A stretch of DNA of 64,000 nt from Ignavibacteriales bacterium (GCA_026390595.1 JAPLFQ010000012.1:62001-126000), one strand, 5' to 3'. Counted from the first letter of the stretch, positions 26,837 through 35,973 are shown. The notes: generated from the letters alone by a model not told the origin. Numbers and translations are program-made.

Positions 26837-27427
26837 ATGAAAGTAAGGCACGTACTGTTACTGCTCACGCTCACGAGTGCTGGCGTCTACGGACAAGTGG
26901 CGGGGAAGTTCGAAGTTGCAGTGGGTGTCGGCGCCGACATTGCCCGCTTTTCACCGACCTATAGGAACGATCACAGTTTCTCAGCGTCTATCTGCTACAA
27001 CCTGACAAACGAATGGGGAGTGGCTCTATACTTCGGGCAACAACAGTATAGTCCGGAGGGCGAACTCCAGCTGGATAGCAAAACCCCTCAGTTTATCAAG
27101 ACCTCGAAATCATTGCTCGTCGAAGGCCGCTATCTCATTCCGACGAAGTTAATGGTCTTAAGTCCTTATGTGTCTGTTGCCCTCGGTTATGTGAGTTCAG
27201 GGTCTTCGCAAGCAGGGTACTACATCGTCAGAAACCACCCCGTGGATACGGTATTTCACGCCGCACAAACGGGGGGGGTCTTTCTGGGTCGATTATCTCC
27301 AGGGATCCAGATTCGACCGTTCTCGTTCTTAGGTCTATTTGCAGAAATGCAGGTATTGATTCCTTCGGACGTCGATCTTTGCCCTGGGCGAATCGCAGGC
27401 AGAGTCGGAATGGGCATCATATTCTGA
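26837..27427 (+). CDS. Small outer-membrane beta-barrel protein
   Basis: A 196-residue protein with signal peptide (MKVRHVLLLLTLTSAGVYGQ) and about eight amphipathic strands ending RIAGRVGMGIIF, the C-terminal aromatic typical of outer-membrane barrels (OmpA/OprF-like 8-strand fold). AAAGGGA lies 7 nt before ATG 26837. A strong terminator follows at 27483. Unknown function; it follows the propeller-like protein on the same strand after 242 nt that contain nothing recognisable. Confidence 0.75.
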   Translation: MKVRHVLLLLTLTSAGVYGQVAGKFEVAVGVGADIARFSPTYRNDHSFSASICYNLTNEWGVALYFGQQQYSPEGELQLDSKTPQFIKTSKSLLVEGRYLIPTKLMVLSPYVSVALGYVSSGSSQAGYYIVRNHPVDTVFHAAQTGGVFLGRLSPGIQIRPFSFLGLFAEMQVLIPSDVDLCPGRIAGRVGMGIIF

Positions 27428-27482
27428 TTCCAATAGCTAGTTGGAACCAGGGCGATGTATTAGATGCAGAGAATCAATTCTT

Positions 27483-27515
27483 AAAGGGCTCGGCACTCGC
27501 CGGGCCTTTTTTGTT
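27483..27515 (+). terminator. Intrinsic terminator
   Basis: Arms AAGGGCTCGGC and GCCGGGCCTT (one G-U) around actc, followed by six T residues; 55 nt after the outer-membrane barrel gene. Confidence 0.85.
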
Positions 27516-27776
27516 GGAAGCGCACTCTGAGGCAATAATGTAGCGATTAGAATGGAGCGGTGAGTCCTGCAGGCTTTCTGAAACGATGGGGCGGCGGGTT
27601 TGATCGCCGCCCCGGGAAACTGAGGACTTGAAAAGTGTCACAACATCATGAATTCAAACCGCAAAGGGCACTCGCCTGACCTCGGTGGTTCTCCGCGGCG
27701 GGCAGGCAAAGAAACGCAAAGCTACGTCTCAATACTCTTTTATCACTCCATCCTTGGCGGCCTTAGCGGTTATCTT
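27516..27776. repeat. Intergenic repeats between barrel gene and OPT transporter
   Basis: Holds a 9-bp GC hairpin (GGGGCGGCG / CGCCGCCCC, 27588-27613) and an imperfect inverted repeat of accgcaaag (27658) and ggccttagcggtt (27756-27771). Inside the latter sits a 37-nt hairpin (cgcctg...GGCGGGCAGGC, 27671-27707) closely similar to one at 32138-32172. No gene seen. Confidence 0.6.
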
Positions 27777-29753
27777 CTACTCCGGCTTCGCCCGCATCGT
27801 GTCCCAGAGCATATAGATAATAAGAAGTGCAAACATCACGTAGGCGATCACGTGAGCCGACTGAGTTTGCTGCCATGCCTCATTGAGCAAATTCACATCG
27901 AAGAATCGCAGAAACGCTCCGAAGACACCAAACAAAGATCCCCCCGCGAGGAATCCGGAAGCAATCAGTGTCCCCCTGGAGAAGCGGGCATTGTTTACTT
28001 TCTCATCTTTCGACCGGCTTGTGACGAACCAGGAGACCAGTCCGCCAATCAGCAATGGCGTGTTCAATTCGAGCGGAAGATACAGGCCCAGGGCAAACGC
28101 CAACGGCGGTATCTTGAGGACGACGCACAGCAGTGCGATGACGGCTCCTGCGAAATAGAGAATCCAGGGGACTGGAACATTCGACATCAACGGCTGGATG
28201 ACCGCCGCCATCGCGTTTGCCTGAGGCGCAGCCATTGCATTCGGGCCTTTGAAACCGTCTGTCTGGTTGAGAACCATGATGACGAGACCCACGGTTGCAG
28301 CGGAAAGGAGGGAGCCGAGGAATTTCCAGCTTTCCTGTTTCTTCGGCGACGATCCGAGCCAGTAGCCGATCTTCAGGTCGGTGATAAAAGATCCGGCGAC
28401 TGACAACGCTGTGCAGACAACGCCACCGATGATCAATGCGCTGACCATCCCGTCCGAGCCGGTTAGACCGATTTGCGTCAGCACAAGGGATGCGAGGATA
28501 AGAGTCATCAGCGTCATACCGGAGACCGGGTTCGTACCGACGATGGCAATTGCGTTTGCCGCGACCGTCGTGAACAGGAAGGAAATGATGACGACGACGA
28601 GCAGCGCTACGATTGCCTGACCCAATGTCGGAACAACTCCAACGTAGAAGAACACGAAGAGTGCGAGTACCGTCAGAAGAATCAGCAGCACAATGTGGAG
28701 CATACGAATATCCGTCTGCCAGCGGGTTTCCGTGGATGCCTCCGCTTTCTTCGCCTGGAAGATTTCACGGTAGGCAAGCGAAAAAGCACCGCCGATGATT
28801 TTTGATGACCGGATAATGCCGATGATTCCCCCCATCGCAATTGCGCCGATACCGATGTGGCGCACGTACGTCCGGAAGATCTCCTCGGCGCTCATGTTGG
28901 CGATCAGCTTCGTCGCCGTCGCACCCAGTGGAACACCAAGCTGGTGACCGACTTCGTAGAACATGGGCACAAACACAAACCACGAAAGGAACGATCCGGC
29001 ACAGATGATGGCGGAATACTTCAGTCCGATGATGTACCCAAGTCCGACAACGATGGAGAGGATGTTCACACGGAACACAACCTTGAACTTGTCGGCAATG
29101 TCTGCGCCGAAGCCAACGACCCGCGACGTAACCACCTCCGACCACCATCCGAGCGACGTGACCATGAAATCGTACACTCCGCCGACCAAGCCGCTGACCA
29201 CGAGAACCAATGCCTGCTTGCCTCCCCGCTCACCGGCCATGAGAATTTCTGTGGTCGCGGTCCCTTCAGGGAAGGGAAGCTTGCCGTGCATGTCCTTGAC
29301 GAAGTACTTGCGCAGCGGGATGAGAAAGAGGATTCCCAAAAAAGCTCCGAACGTCGCCGCAAGGAAGAGCCTGAAGAAACTGGTGGGAAGATCGAGAATG
29401 TAGAGGGCCGGGATCGTGAAAATCGCGCCGGCGACAACGGCGCCGGACGTCGAGCCAATGGACTGGATGATGACGTTCTGACCCAGCGCTCCTTTTTTCC
29501 GGGAAAGCGTGGAGATTCCGACGGCAAGAATCGCAATCGGTATGGCGGCTTCCATGACCTGGCCGATTTTCAATCCGGAATATGCGGCAGCAGCGGAAAA
29601 GAGGATTGCCATCGCGAGGCCGAGGAGAACCGAGTACGGTGTCACCTCGGGAACCGACGCGGCAGGATCCATGACCGGCCGATACACTTCACCTTCTTTG
29701 AGTTCTTTGTACGCGTTGTCCGGGAGGACCCGTGGCGCTGATTGGTGTTCCAT
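27777..29753 (-). CDS. Oligopeptide transporter, OPT family
   Basis: Inner-membrane transporter of 658 residues with about 15 hydrophobic segments. It matches the bacterial OPT branch (PYSVLLGLAMAILFSAAAAYSGLKIGQVMEAAIPIAILAVG near the N-terminus, the QSIGSTSGAVVAGAIFTIPAL block and the FPEGTATTEILMAGERGG motif). Members import peptides or metal-chelate complexes. AAAGGACT lies upstream of ATG 29753. It lies downstream of pepT on the same strand across a repeat-filled gap; import of peptides followed by tripeptide hydrolysis would be a sensible pairing, but this is inference. Confidence 0.92.
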   Translation of the reverse strand: MEHQSAPRVLPDNAYKELKEGEVYRPVMDPAASVPEVTPYSVLLGLAMAILFSAAAAYSGLKIGQVMEAAIPIAILAVGISTLSRKKGALGQNVIIQSIGSTSGAVVAGAIFTIPALYILDLPTSFFRLFLAATFGAFLGILFLIPLRKYFVKDMHGKLPFPEGTATTEILMAGERGGKQALVLVVSGLVGGVYDFMVTSLGWWSEVVTSRVVGFGADIADKFKVVFRVNILSIVVGLGYIIGLKYSAIICAGSFLSWFVFVPMFYEVGHQLGVPLGATATKLIANMSAEEIFRTYVRHIGIGAIAMGGIIGIIRSSKIIGGAFSLAYREIFQAKKAEASTETRWQTDIRMLHIVLLILLTVLALFVFFYVGVVPTLGQAIVALLVVVIISFLFTTVAANAIAIVGTNPVSGMTLMTLILASLVLTQIGLTGSDGMVSALIIGGVVCTALSVAGSFITDLKIGYWLGSSPKKQESWKFLGSLLSAATVGLVIMVLNQTDGFKGPNAMAAPQANAMAAVIQPLMSNVPVPWILYFAGAVIALLCVVLKIPPLAFALGLYLPLELNTPLLIGGLVSWFVTSRSKDEKVNNARFSRGTLIASGFLAGGSLFGVFGAFLRFFDVNLLNEAWQQTQSAHVIAYVMFALLIIYMLWDTMRAKPE

Positions 29754-29799
29754 AGAATCAGTCCTTTATTGTTACTGAACGGTGCGAGGGGGATAAAGA

Positions 29800-29872
29800 G
29801 TTTGGAGTTATAAGTTTCGAGTTCAAAGTTTACTGTTTTACTGTATACTGTCCACTGTCCACTTTTTTGCCA
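29800..29872. repeat. gagtttcgag/tttactg word repeat, copy 1
   Basis: Two word blocks: gagtttggagttataagtttcgagttc and tttactgttttactgtatactgtccactgtccact. The same two-block combination recurs at 44767-44844 and 51828-51887. Confidence 0.6.
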
Positions 29873-29912
29873 TCCACATCATTGTGTCTGCAAGCTGCTT
29901 TCTGCAATCTGC

Positions 29913-31166
29913 CTACTTGCTTCTCTCTACCCACACCTGAGCCAGATTCACAACTGTCTCTGCCGCCTTTTCCATTCCCCACAAGGAGGCCCACTCGGTT
30001 TTACCGTGATAATTGTGTCCGCCGGTGAAAATATTGGGTGTGGGGAGGCCGTTCGCCGACAACTTCGATCCGTCCGTGCCGCCGCGGATGGGAACCCACT
30101 TTGGCTCCATACCGGCTCGCTTCGCTGCTTCCCACAAACAATCGAGAACTCTCTGATCTTTTTCTAACTCTTCCCTCATGTTTCTGTAGGACTCGATGAT
30201 CTGGAGCTCGATCTTCGCTTTCGGATGGAGCGGCTGCACTTCTGCGATGATCTGCTCGAGCCGCTGCTTCAGTTTTTCGAGTCCGTCTGTCCGGAAATCG
30301 CGAAGGAGTATCTTCACAACAGACTTGGCTTCCTCCCCCTGCAGAACATGCGGATGGATGTACGGCTCATATCCTTCCGTCGTTTCGGGAGCCATGTCTC
30401 TCGGCATCCGCGCGATGATGTCGGCGATGGCTCGGATCGAATTGACCATGATCCCTTTTGCTGTGCCGGGATGGATGTTGCGGCCATGAACCGTAATGAT
30501 GGCAGAATTGGCGCTGAATGTCTCCTTGTTCAGTTCGCCCGCCGTATCGCCGTCAACCGTATACGCGAACTTCGCCCCGAATTTCTTGATGTCGAAGTAC
30601 TTCGTCCCCATTCCCACTTCTTCATCAGGAGTGAAACCAATTCTGACATCACCGTGGAGAAGGCTCGGATTCTCGATCAGGTGCTGCATGGCGTTCATGA
30701 TGATCGCGATTCCGGCCTTGTCGTCTGCGCCAAGGAGCGTCGTTCCGTCGCTCGTGATGACCGTCCGGCCGATGTCTTTCTTGAGCTCCGGGTTCTCAGA
30801 TTCCTTGATGATGACCGACGGGTCGCCCGGGAGCACGATATCGCCCCCCTGATAGTTCTTTATGATTTGTGGTTTCACATTCGCGCCGGATGTCGACGGC
30901 GAAGTGTCAACGTGCGCAATGAATCCAACAGTCGGGATCTTGCCGTAGGCGGGATGCGACGCGGGTACGTTGCTCGGCAGCGTGGCCATCACATACCCGT
31001 ACTTGTCGATGGAAGCATCCTTCAGGCCAAGATCTTTGAGTTCCTGGACCAGGGGGTTCAGGAGATCAAATTGCTTCGCAGTGCTCGGGTACGCCTCAAC
31101 GTCGTCCTGCGATTGTGTGTCGATCTTCGCATACCGGAGAAATCGATCAAGAATAGTTTCTTTCAT
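29913..31166 (-). CDS. pepT: Peptidase T (tripeptide aminopeptidase)
   Basis: Zinc aminopeptidase of the M20B family that releases the N-terminal residue of tripeptides in the cytoplasm. The 417-residue protein has the zinc motifs FIAHVDTSPS (His85, Asp87), GADDKAGIA and FTPDEEVGMGT, and the later GGTDGSKLSANGLPTPNIFTGGHNYH block. The start at 31166 (MKETILDRFLRYAKIDTQS) matches the family and has AGAGGA about 9 nt upstream; the longer frame is not needed. Confidence 0.95.
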   Translation of the reverse strand: MKETILDRFLRYAKIDTQSQDDVEAYPSTAKQFDLLNPLVQELKDLGLKDASIDKYGYVMATLPSNVPASHPAYGKIPTVGFIAHVDTSPSTSGANVKPQIIKNYQGGDIVLPGDPSVIIKESENPELKKDIGRTVITSDGTTLLGADDKAGIAIIMNAMQHLIENPSLLHGDVRIGFTPDEEVGMGTKYFDIKKFGAKFAYTVDGDTAGELNKETFSANSAIITVHGRNIHPGTAKGIMVNSIRAIADIIARMPRDMAPETTEGYEPYIHPHVLQGEEAKSVVKILLRDFRTDGLEKLKQRLEQIIAEVQPLHPKAKIELQIIESYRNMREELEKDQRVLDCLWEAAKRAGMEPKWVPIRGGTDGSKLSANGLPTPNIFTGGHNYHGKTEWASLWGMEKAAETVVNLAQVWVERSK

Positions 31167-31268
31167 ACAATATCCTCTTCTAGGTTTTGAGGGGACAGAA
31201 AAGCATATGGGCAACGTATGCAGGATCTGTGAACATAGACAAATCGGAACGAGACCCTGGAATTACTT

Positions 31269-32003
31269 CTACCTCCAGCGAGCGGTTTTCCAATTCTGCG
31301 GGTCGAACAACTTCACGTCGAGCTTCGGGTTTCCCCGGGGCTCTGAATACTCTTCTTTCATGAGGACTTTGCCGTCCACCATGAACACAACTTCGGGCGC
31401 CAGCCACCCGTTTGCCAGCCGTACATAGTTGTTGAATTGCGTATCTCTTGTCTGTGTGCCGTTTGAGCCCGCCGGTTCGAGAAGCCGAACAAAGACAAGC
31501 CGTTCTTTGTCGATCCAGAACTGAGTCGAATGGAGGTCGTCTTTCTGTCCTCCGACAACATAGACCGGGCGCCCCTGCCACGTGTCTTCGCGGAGAAGCG
31601 ACAAATCGAAACGGAGTTCCTTAAGCTTTGCCAGAGTCGCCTGAGGTTGTAGAAAGTAGACATCGAATCCGAGGAGAAGGAGGGAATGCACGAAGTACCG
31701 TGCTGGCGATGGTTTCCCAGCCCGGAATACATGGAGCGAATCTCCGACCAGCAGCATACCGCTCCCGCCCATGGAATCCATGTCGATCCGCAGTCTCCCG
31801 GGGAAGGAGAACGCTTCATACCAGGTGCTCACGAGCGTGGTGTCGGGCTTCACCTGTGACGTTTTTTGTACAAAGGTGAGAGTCTTATACCACTTGCCGG
31901 CGTACCGGTCGCGCATTGCCCTGATCAGGTGCTCAGATGTCTGAATGGTCTGAGCCGACAGGAGATGAAAGGCAATGAACGGGAGAAGCAGTAGTTTCTT
32001 CAT
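31269..32003 (-). CDS. LolA-like periplasmic protein
   Basis: A 244-residue exported protein (signal peptide 1-18, MKKLLLLPFIAFHLLSAQ). The rest is a single beta-rich domain resembling the half-barrel of LolA/LolB and outer-membrane lipoprotein-sorting proteins: RMRDRYAGKWYKTLTFVQKT, WYEAFSFPGRLRIDM, GRPVYVVGGQKDD, STQFWIDKERLVFVRLLEP and NGWLAPEVVFMVDGKVLMKEEYSE. Such proteins bind lipid or lipoprotein tails; this one is a variant without an obvious LolCDE partner nearby. Placed between pepT and an esterase gene. Confidence 0.7.
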   Translation of the reverse strand: MKKLLLLPFIAFHLLSAQTIQTSEHLIRAMRDRYAGKWYKTLTFVQKTSQVKPDTTLVSTWYEAFSFPGRLRIDMDSMGGSGMLLVGDSLHVFRAGKPSPARYFVHSLLLLGFDVYFLQPQATLAKLKELRFDLSLLREDTWQGRPVYVVGGQKDDLHSTQFWIDKERLVFVRLLEPAGSNGTQTRDTQFNNYVRLANGWLAPEVVFMVDGKVLMKEEYSEPRGNPKLDVKLFDPQNWKTARWR

Positions 32004-32137
32004 GGGGATTGATAAAGTTCTGGAGGGATTTTGCCCGCCGTTGTGCGGTCAATTAAAGGGAAAAACCACAGAATTCAAAGAGGAAATTGATGGCATTTTG
32101 CCGGTTTTTGGAGAGCCAGTCGAAAAATGTCGCCACC

Positions 32138-32258
32138 CCGCCTGCTAACTCAGTTCTTCGAGGCGGGCAGGCAAGTCACGAAGTCACAAGGTAGTGAGAT
32201 GATTTCATTTCTTTCTCTACATTTTCTTCGTGCCTTTGCGCCTTTGTGGCAATTATTT
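32138..32258. repeat. Intergenic repeat with embedded GGCGGGCAGGC hairpin
   Basis: A mini-element ccgcctgc...GGCGGGCAGGC (32138-32172) precedes words gtcacgaagtcacaag and cttcgtgcctttgcgcctttgtggc (to 32258). The element is close to 27671-27707 and lies in similar word-repeat surroundings. Confidence 0.55.
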
Positions 32259-32275
32259 TGTTTTCGATCAGGGTT

Positions 32276-33043
32276 CTAAGAGCCTTCACGAAGAAATCGC
32301 TCAACAACATCGGCAAACCGGTCGGGAGACTCGGCGTGCACCCAATGGCCGGCATCGATCGACTCGATTCTTGCCTTCGGGAACAGTCTCTGTATCGCAG
32401 GAGTGTCAGATTCGATGATGTAGTCCGATCGTGTTCCCTTGACGAACAGTGTCGGATTCGGAAACGGGGCGGCTGCGTCTACTTCAGTCGAAAGCTCTTC
32501 GTCGTGTTTTGAAATCGTCGCGAGGTTCGCTTTCCAATGAAACAATCCGGACTCGTCGCGTGCGAGGTTCTTCATCAGGAATTGCCGGACCGACCTGTCT
32601 GGTATTTTTTCTGCCAGCTCCCCGTCGATATCGTGCCGTGATTGGAAACGCGCAAGATCGACCGACATCAACGCATCGAGTAGTTCATCGTGCAACCGAC
32701 GATAGGACCTCGGTGCAATGTCGACGACGATGAGCTTGCTGACTCTTTCGGGGTTTGCTAGAGCCAGGGTCATTGCCACTTTTCCTCCCATCGAGTGGCC
32801 GAGGATGTGAGACGAACCGATGTGCTGACTCTCCATGAGTTCAAGCACGTCCTCAGCCATGGTCTCGTACGACAGGCTGTCCGAATGAGGTGATCGTCCG
32901 TGATTGCGCAAGTCGGCTGCGAGCACATTGTAGGAAGACGCGAATCTTTTGCTGAGTGTGTGCCAGTTGTCGAGTGTTCCCAGCAGGCCGTGCAGGATGA
33001 TCAGGGGCTGCCCGGTGCCGTATTCCTGGAAGAAGAGTTTCAT
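32276..33043 (-). CDS. Alpha/beta hydrolase, YbfF-like esterase
   Basis: A 255-residue cytoplasmic hydrolase. The oxyanion-hole motif HGLLGTLDNWH (18-28), nucleophile elbow GHSMGG (Ser84) and late His in DAGHWVHAESPD form the usual triad arrangement; DLRNHGRSPHS is characteristic of the YbfF branch, which hydrolyses short-chain acyl esters and acyl-CoA. It begins 33 nt after apaG ends on the same strand. Confidence 0.88.
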   Translation of the reverse strand: MKLFFQEYGTGQPLIILHGLLGTLDNWHTLSKRFASSYNVLAADLRNHGRSPHSDSLSYETMAEDVLELMESQHIGSSHILGHSMGGKVAMTLALANPERVSKLIVVDIAPRSYRRLHDELLDALMSVDLARFQSRHDIDGELAEKIPDRSVRQFLMKNLARDESGLFHWKANLATISKHDEELSTEVDAAAPFPNPTLFVKGTRSDYIIESDTPAIQRLFPKARIESIDAGHWVHAESPDRFADVVERFLREGS

Positions 33044-33076
33044 AGGGAGTGCAATATGCGTGTACCGGGCCGGGTG

Positions 33077-33460
33077 TTAATTCGACATGGCACGGAGCGT
33101 GAATTTTGGGATGGTGACCCGGAAGAGCTCTCCGTTTTCCCGCTGCATGAGATACGTCCCTTCCATGGTCCCTTCCAGTGTTTCCAGGACGCAGTAGCTG
33201 CTATACTCGTGGAATTCTCCGGGACGGATATCAGGTTGTTTTCCGACGACACCTTCACCTTCGACCTCTTCGACTTTGCCGGTCGAATGTTTGATATACC
33301 ACCGGCGACGCGTAAGTTGTACCCGTTGTGAGCTGTTGTTCTCGATGCGGATGAAGTATGCGAAGACAAACTTCCGCTTCAGCACATCCGATTGACCATC
33401 CAGATAGACGGGCTGAACGGTGATCCTGATTCCTTCTGTTGTAGCAGTGTAGGTGGTCAT
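33077..33460 (-). CDS. apaG: ApaG domain protein
   Basis: A 127-residue single-domain protein with the fibronectin-like ApaG fold: IRITVQPVYLD, FVFAYFIRIENNSSQRVQLTRRRWYI, GVVGKQPDIRPGEFHEYSSYCVLETLEGTMEGTYLM. The family is linked to cobalt/magnesium homeostasis in Enterobacteria and occurs as a domain in F-box proteins; the biochemical role is unsettled. Length is normal. Followed by the esterase gene, probably in one transcript. Confidence 0.93.
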   Translation of the reverse strand: MTTYTATTEGIRITVQPVYLDGQSDVLKRKFVFAYFIRIENNSSQRVQLTRRRWYIKHSTGKVEEVEGEGVVGKQPDIRPGEFHEYSSYCVLETLEGTMEGTYLMQRENGELFRVTIPKFTLRAMSN

Positions 33461-33509
33461 CGTTTTTCAGCTGGAAGATACTGGCAATGTGTGCAAACCT
33501 CAAAGATGA

Positions 33510-34286
33510 TCAAAACCGAAAAGATTCACCGTTTCGAAGGACGTGAACCTTGTCCTCAAGATTGAGTCGATGCGCTTCTTCGCGAAGTTTCTGCGGCGGC
33601 TCTTCCATCGGCTCGTCGCTGATCCAAAATGTGCCCCAATGGAACGGCACGAGGTGTTTGGCCCGCAGATCCTGAAAAGCCTGAAGCGCCGTCACCGGAT
33701 GGAGATGGAGGTTTTTGAACCATTTCTCAGGTTTGTAGGCGCCGATGGGAAGCAGGGCGACATCGAGCTCATGGCGCGATCCAATCTCCGGGAAGAATTC
33801 GGCGTACGCGGTGTCGCCGGCAAAATACACTGATCGCTTGTTGATCTCAACAACAAAACCGGCGCAGGCGTTCGTTGTCGCATCCCCGGGTTTTCGCTTA
33901 CTCACGTGTTTGGCTGGCACGCAGGTGATCTTCACTCGGTCGTCTTCAAAGTTCTCCCAGCGACTCATCTCGATGACGTTCGGAAAGCCGGCCCGCTCTC
34001 CGTAGGAACCGATCCCCTTTGGAAGAATGAGCGTGGAAGCGCCCCGGCGGCGGAGTCGCCGCAGCGTTTTCATATTCAAATGGTCATAGTCGCTATGCGA
34101 AACAAGGATGTAATCGATGGGAGGGAGGTCTTTGAGCGGGATCCCCGCTCTCTGCAGGCGGGGGAACATATAGGAAACTGTCCACGAATAGATCGGGTCG
34201 GTCAGAATGTTGACCCCGCCGAGCTGAATCAGCACGGTAGCGTGGTTGATAAGTGTGATCGAGTCGGGCATGTGAGTAGAACTCAT
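33510..34286 (-). CDS. UlaG/NAPE-PLD-like metallo-beta-lactamase-fold hydrolase
   Basis: A 258-residue zinc hydrolase. The metal motif reads SHSDYDHL (64-69 region) in place of SHxHxDH, matching the UlaG/NAPE-phospholipase-D branch (which has Asn or Ser-Asp variants) and followed by the GDTAY and PFHWGTFWISDEP blocks. Likely substrates are phosphodiesters or lactones; specificity is unknown. Start at 34286 is preferred (AGGGGA about 9 nt upstream); the longer frame runs through a cgcaaag repeat. Confidence 0.85.
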   Translation of the reverse strand: MSSTHMPDSITLINHATVLIQLGGVNILTDPIYSWTVSYMFPRLQRAGIPLKDLPPIDYILVSHSDYDHLNMKTLRRLRRRGASTLILPKGIGSYGERAGFPNVIEMSRWENFEDDRVKITCVPAKHVSKRKPGDATTNACAGFVVEINKRSVYFAGDTAYAEFFPEIGSRHELDVALLPIGAYKPEKWFKNLHLHPVTALQAFQDLRAKHLVPFHWGTFWISDEPMEEPPQKLREEAHRLNLEDKVHVLRNGESFRF

Positions 34287-34608
34287 CTCAAAAATCCCCT
34301 TGGCGCCTCTTTGCGGCCTTCGCGGTTGAAATATAACCGCCAAGAACGCCAAGAACCGCAAAGGTCACATCTATTGGAATCGAGACAATACGTTTTTGAG
34401 ACAGCTTCTGGTAAGATGGTAACGAATACTCGGCAGGTAATCAATTCCCATTGCGCGCAGGTGACTGTTGTCATCCGATTGACCGTGAAGTGAAATTGTG
34501 GGATATTAAACAGTCAGGATCTGCATGAATCTCTCACGAACGAGTCCTTTGCTGTCTTTGCGGCTTTGCGTGAGATTTCTTTGATCAAGTTCTGAGAAGG
34601 GCGCTTTT
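34287..34608. repeat. 322-nt gap with cgcaaag-type inverted repeat
   Basis: Imperfect hairpin with arms cttggcgcctctttgcgg...cgcggtt (34299-34327) and aaccgccaagaacgccaagaaccgcaaagg (34334-34364). A further tttgctgtctttgcggctttgcgtgag word cluster lies at 34549-34575, just before the flavoprotein start. No gene seen. Confidence 0.6.
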
Positions 34609-35778
34609 CTGAATTACTACAATGTCATCATCATTGGCGCCGGCGCAGCCGGACTGATGTGCGCCATCGAAGCCGGTAAACGGGGCCGTGCCGTGCTCGT
34701 CCTTGAACACAATGACAAAGCCGGTGAAAAGATTCTGATTTCCGGCGGCGGTCGCTGCAATTTCACAAACCTCAACGTTGACGCCAGCAGGTTCATTTCA
34801 CAAAATGCCCACTTCTGCAAATCGGCCCTGGCACGATTCTCTGCAGCTGATTTCATTGCTCTCCTCGAAAAACATGCAATCAAGTACCACGAAAAAAAAC
34901 TCGGTCAGTTGTTCTGCGACGGGAGCTCCCGGCAGATTATCGACATGCTGCTGCAGGAATGCAAAGAAGCGAAAGTCGGGCTGCACGCAGGATGTGAGAT
35001 ACAGAAGGTGACAAGGGATAGCCGTTATCAGGTGCAGACATCGCTTGGGCTGTATGAGTCGGATTCGCTTGTCGTCTCCACCGGAGGCCTTTCGATCCCG
35101 CAGCTCGGTGCGACGAACTTCGGTTTTTCACTTGCCCGTCAGTTTGGCCTGACTGTCACGAAGCTGAGGCCTGGCCTTGTTCCGCTGACGTTCAATCTCG
35201 AAGACCTGCGGTTCTTTGGAAAGCTCGCAGGGATCTCTGTCGACTCAGTTGTTTCATGCGGTACGGCTTCATTTCGCGAGAACATTCTTTTCACTCATCG
35301 GGGATTGAGCGGTCCCGGGATCCTTCAATCTTCCTCCTACTGGACGGAAGGAGAATCGCTGACGATTGATCTGTTGCCAGATGCGAATGCGTCAGATCTT
35401 CTTCTCGCCGCGCACCAGACAACGCGGGAACTGGCCACCGTTCTCGATCAGCATCTCCCTCGCCGTTTTGCGGTGGAGTGGTGCGAACGGCTCGGAGGGT
35501 CACAACCAATGCAGCGGTATTCCCGGAAGGATCTGGAGAAAATCGCCGAAGGACTGCACAGGTGGAACATTGTTCCGAGCGGAACGGAAGGTTACGGCAA
35601 GGCAGAAGTGACGGTCGGAGGAATAGATACGGATGAACTCTCGTCCAAGACGATGGAGGCCCGTAAAACTCCCGGGCTGTATTTCATTGGCGAGTGTGTA
35701 GACGTAACCGGCTGGCTTGGCGGATACAACTTCCAGTGGGCCTGGTCGTCAGGTTGGGTCGCAGGCCAGTACGCGTGA
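34609..35778 (+). CDS. HI0933-family FAD/NAD(P)-dependent flavoprotein
   Basis: A 389-residue oxidoreductase-like flavoprotein of unknown reaction. The FAD-binding start NVIIIGAGAAGLMCAIEAGKRG is only complete if translation begins upstream of ATG 34657; that ATG would cut through the GxGxxG loop. The frame closes at TGA 34582-34584 and contains no ATG, GTG or TTG before the glycine loop, so CTG 34609 (giving MNYYNVIIIG) with GAGAAGGG upstream is the likely start. Further family motifs are GEKILISGGGRCNFTN, YHEKKLGQLFCDG and the terminal DVTGWLGGYNFQWAWSSG. Confidence 0.88.
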   Translation: MNYYNVIIIGAGAAGLMCAIEAGKRGRAVLVLEHNDKAGEKILISGGGRCNFTNLNVDASRFISQNAHFCKSALARFSAADFIALLEKHAIKYHEKKLGQLFCDGSSRQIIDMLLQECKEAKVGLHAGCEIQKVTRDSRYQVQTSLGLYESDSLVVSTGGLSIPQLGATNFGFSLARQFGLTVTKLRPGLVPLTFNLEDLRFFGKLAGISVDSVVSCGTASFRENILFTHRGLSGPGILQSSSYWTEGESLTIDLLPDANASDLLLAAHQTTRELATVLDQHLPRRFAVEWCERLGGSQPMQRYSRKDLEKIAEGLHRWNIVPSGTEGYGKAEVTVGGIDTDELSSKTMEARKTPGLYFIGECVDVTGWLGGYNFQWAWSSGWVAGQYA

Positions 35779-35783
35779 CGTAA

Positions 35784-35850
35784 TCCGAAATTCATTTCGG
35801 AACAGATGAGAAACCCGGCGTGAGAAGGTAGACGTAAAACGGGAGACGAG
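35784..35850. repeat. CGAAAT-tc-ATTTCG repeat element, copy A
   Basis: Hairpin TCCGAAAT-tc-ATTTCGGA (35784-35801) followed by aacagatgagaaaccc and gtagacg words. It starts 5 nt after the flavoprotein stop. Nearly the same sequence in reverse orientation lies at 43232-43312. Confidence 0.75.
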
Positions 35851-35930
35851 CTGAGAGAGGTGGGGGGGAGGAAAAAGCAAGGGTGAACCGAAGTTTGCAC
35901 GGTCCACCCCTGGTTACCTGCCGATTTTTC

Positions 35931-35969
35931 TGATAACCGCTGGGCGCTAATAGCTAACCGCTAACCGCT
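35931..35969. repeat. taaccgct word repeat
   Basis: Direct repeats of ataaccgct, gctaata, gctaaccgct, aaccgct in the gap before the prolyl oligopeptidase stop codon. Confidence 0.5.
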
Positions 35970-35973
35970 TTCT

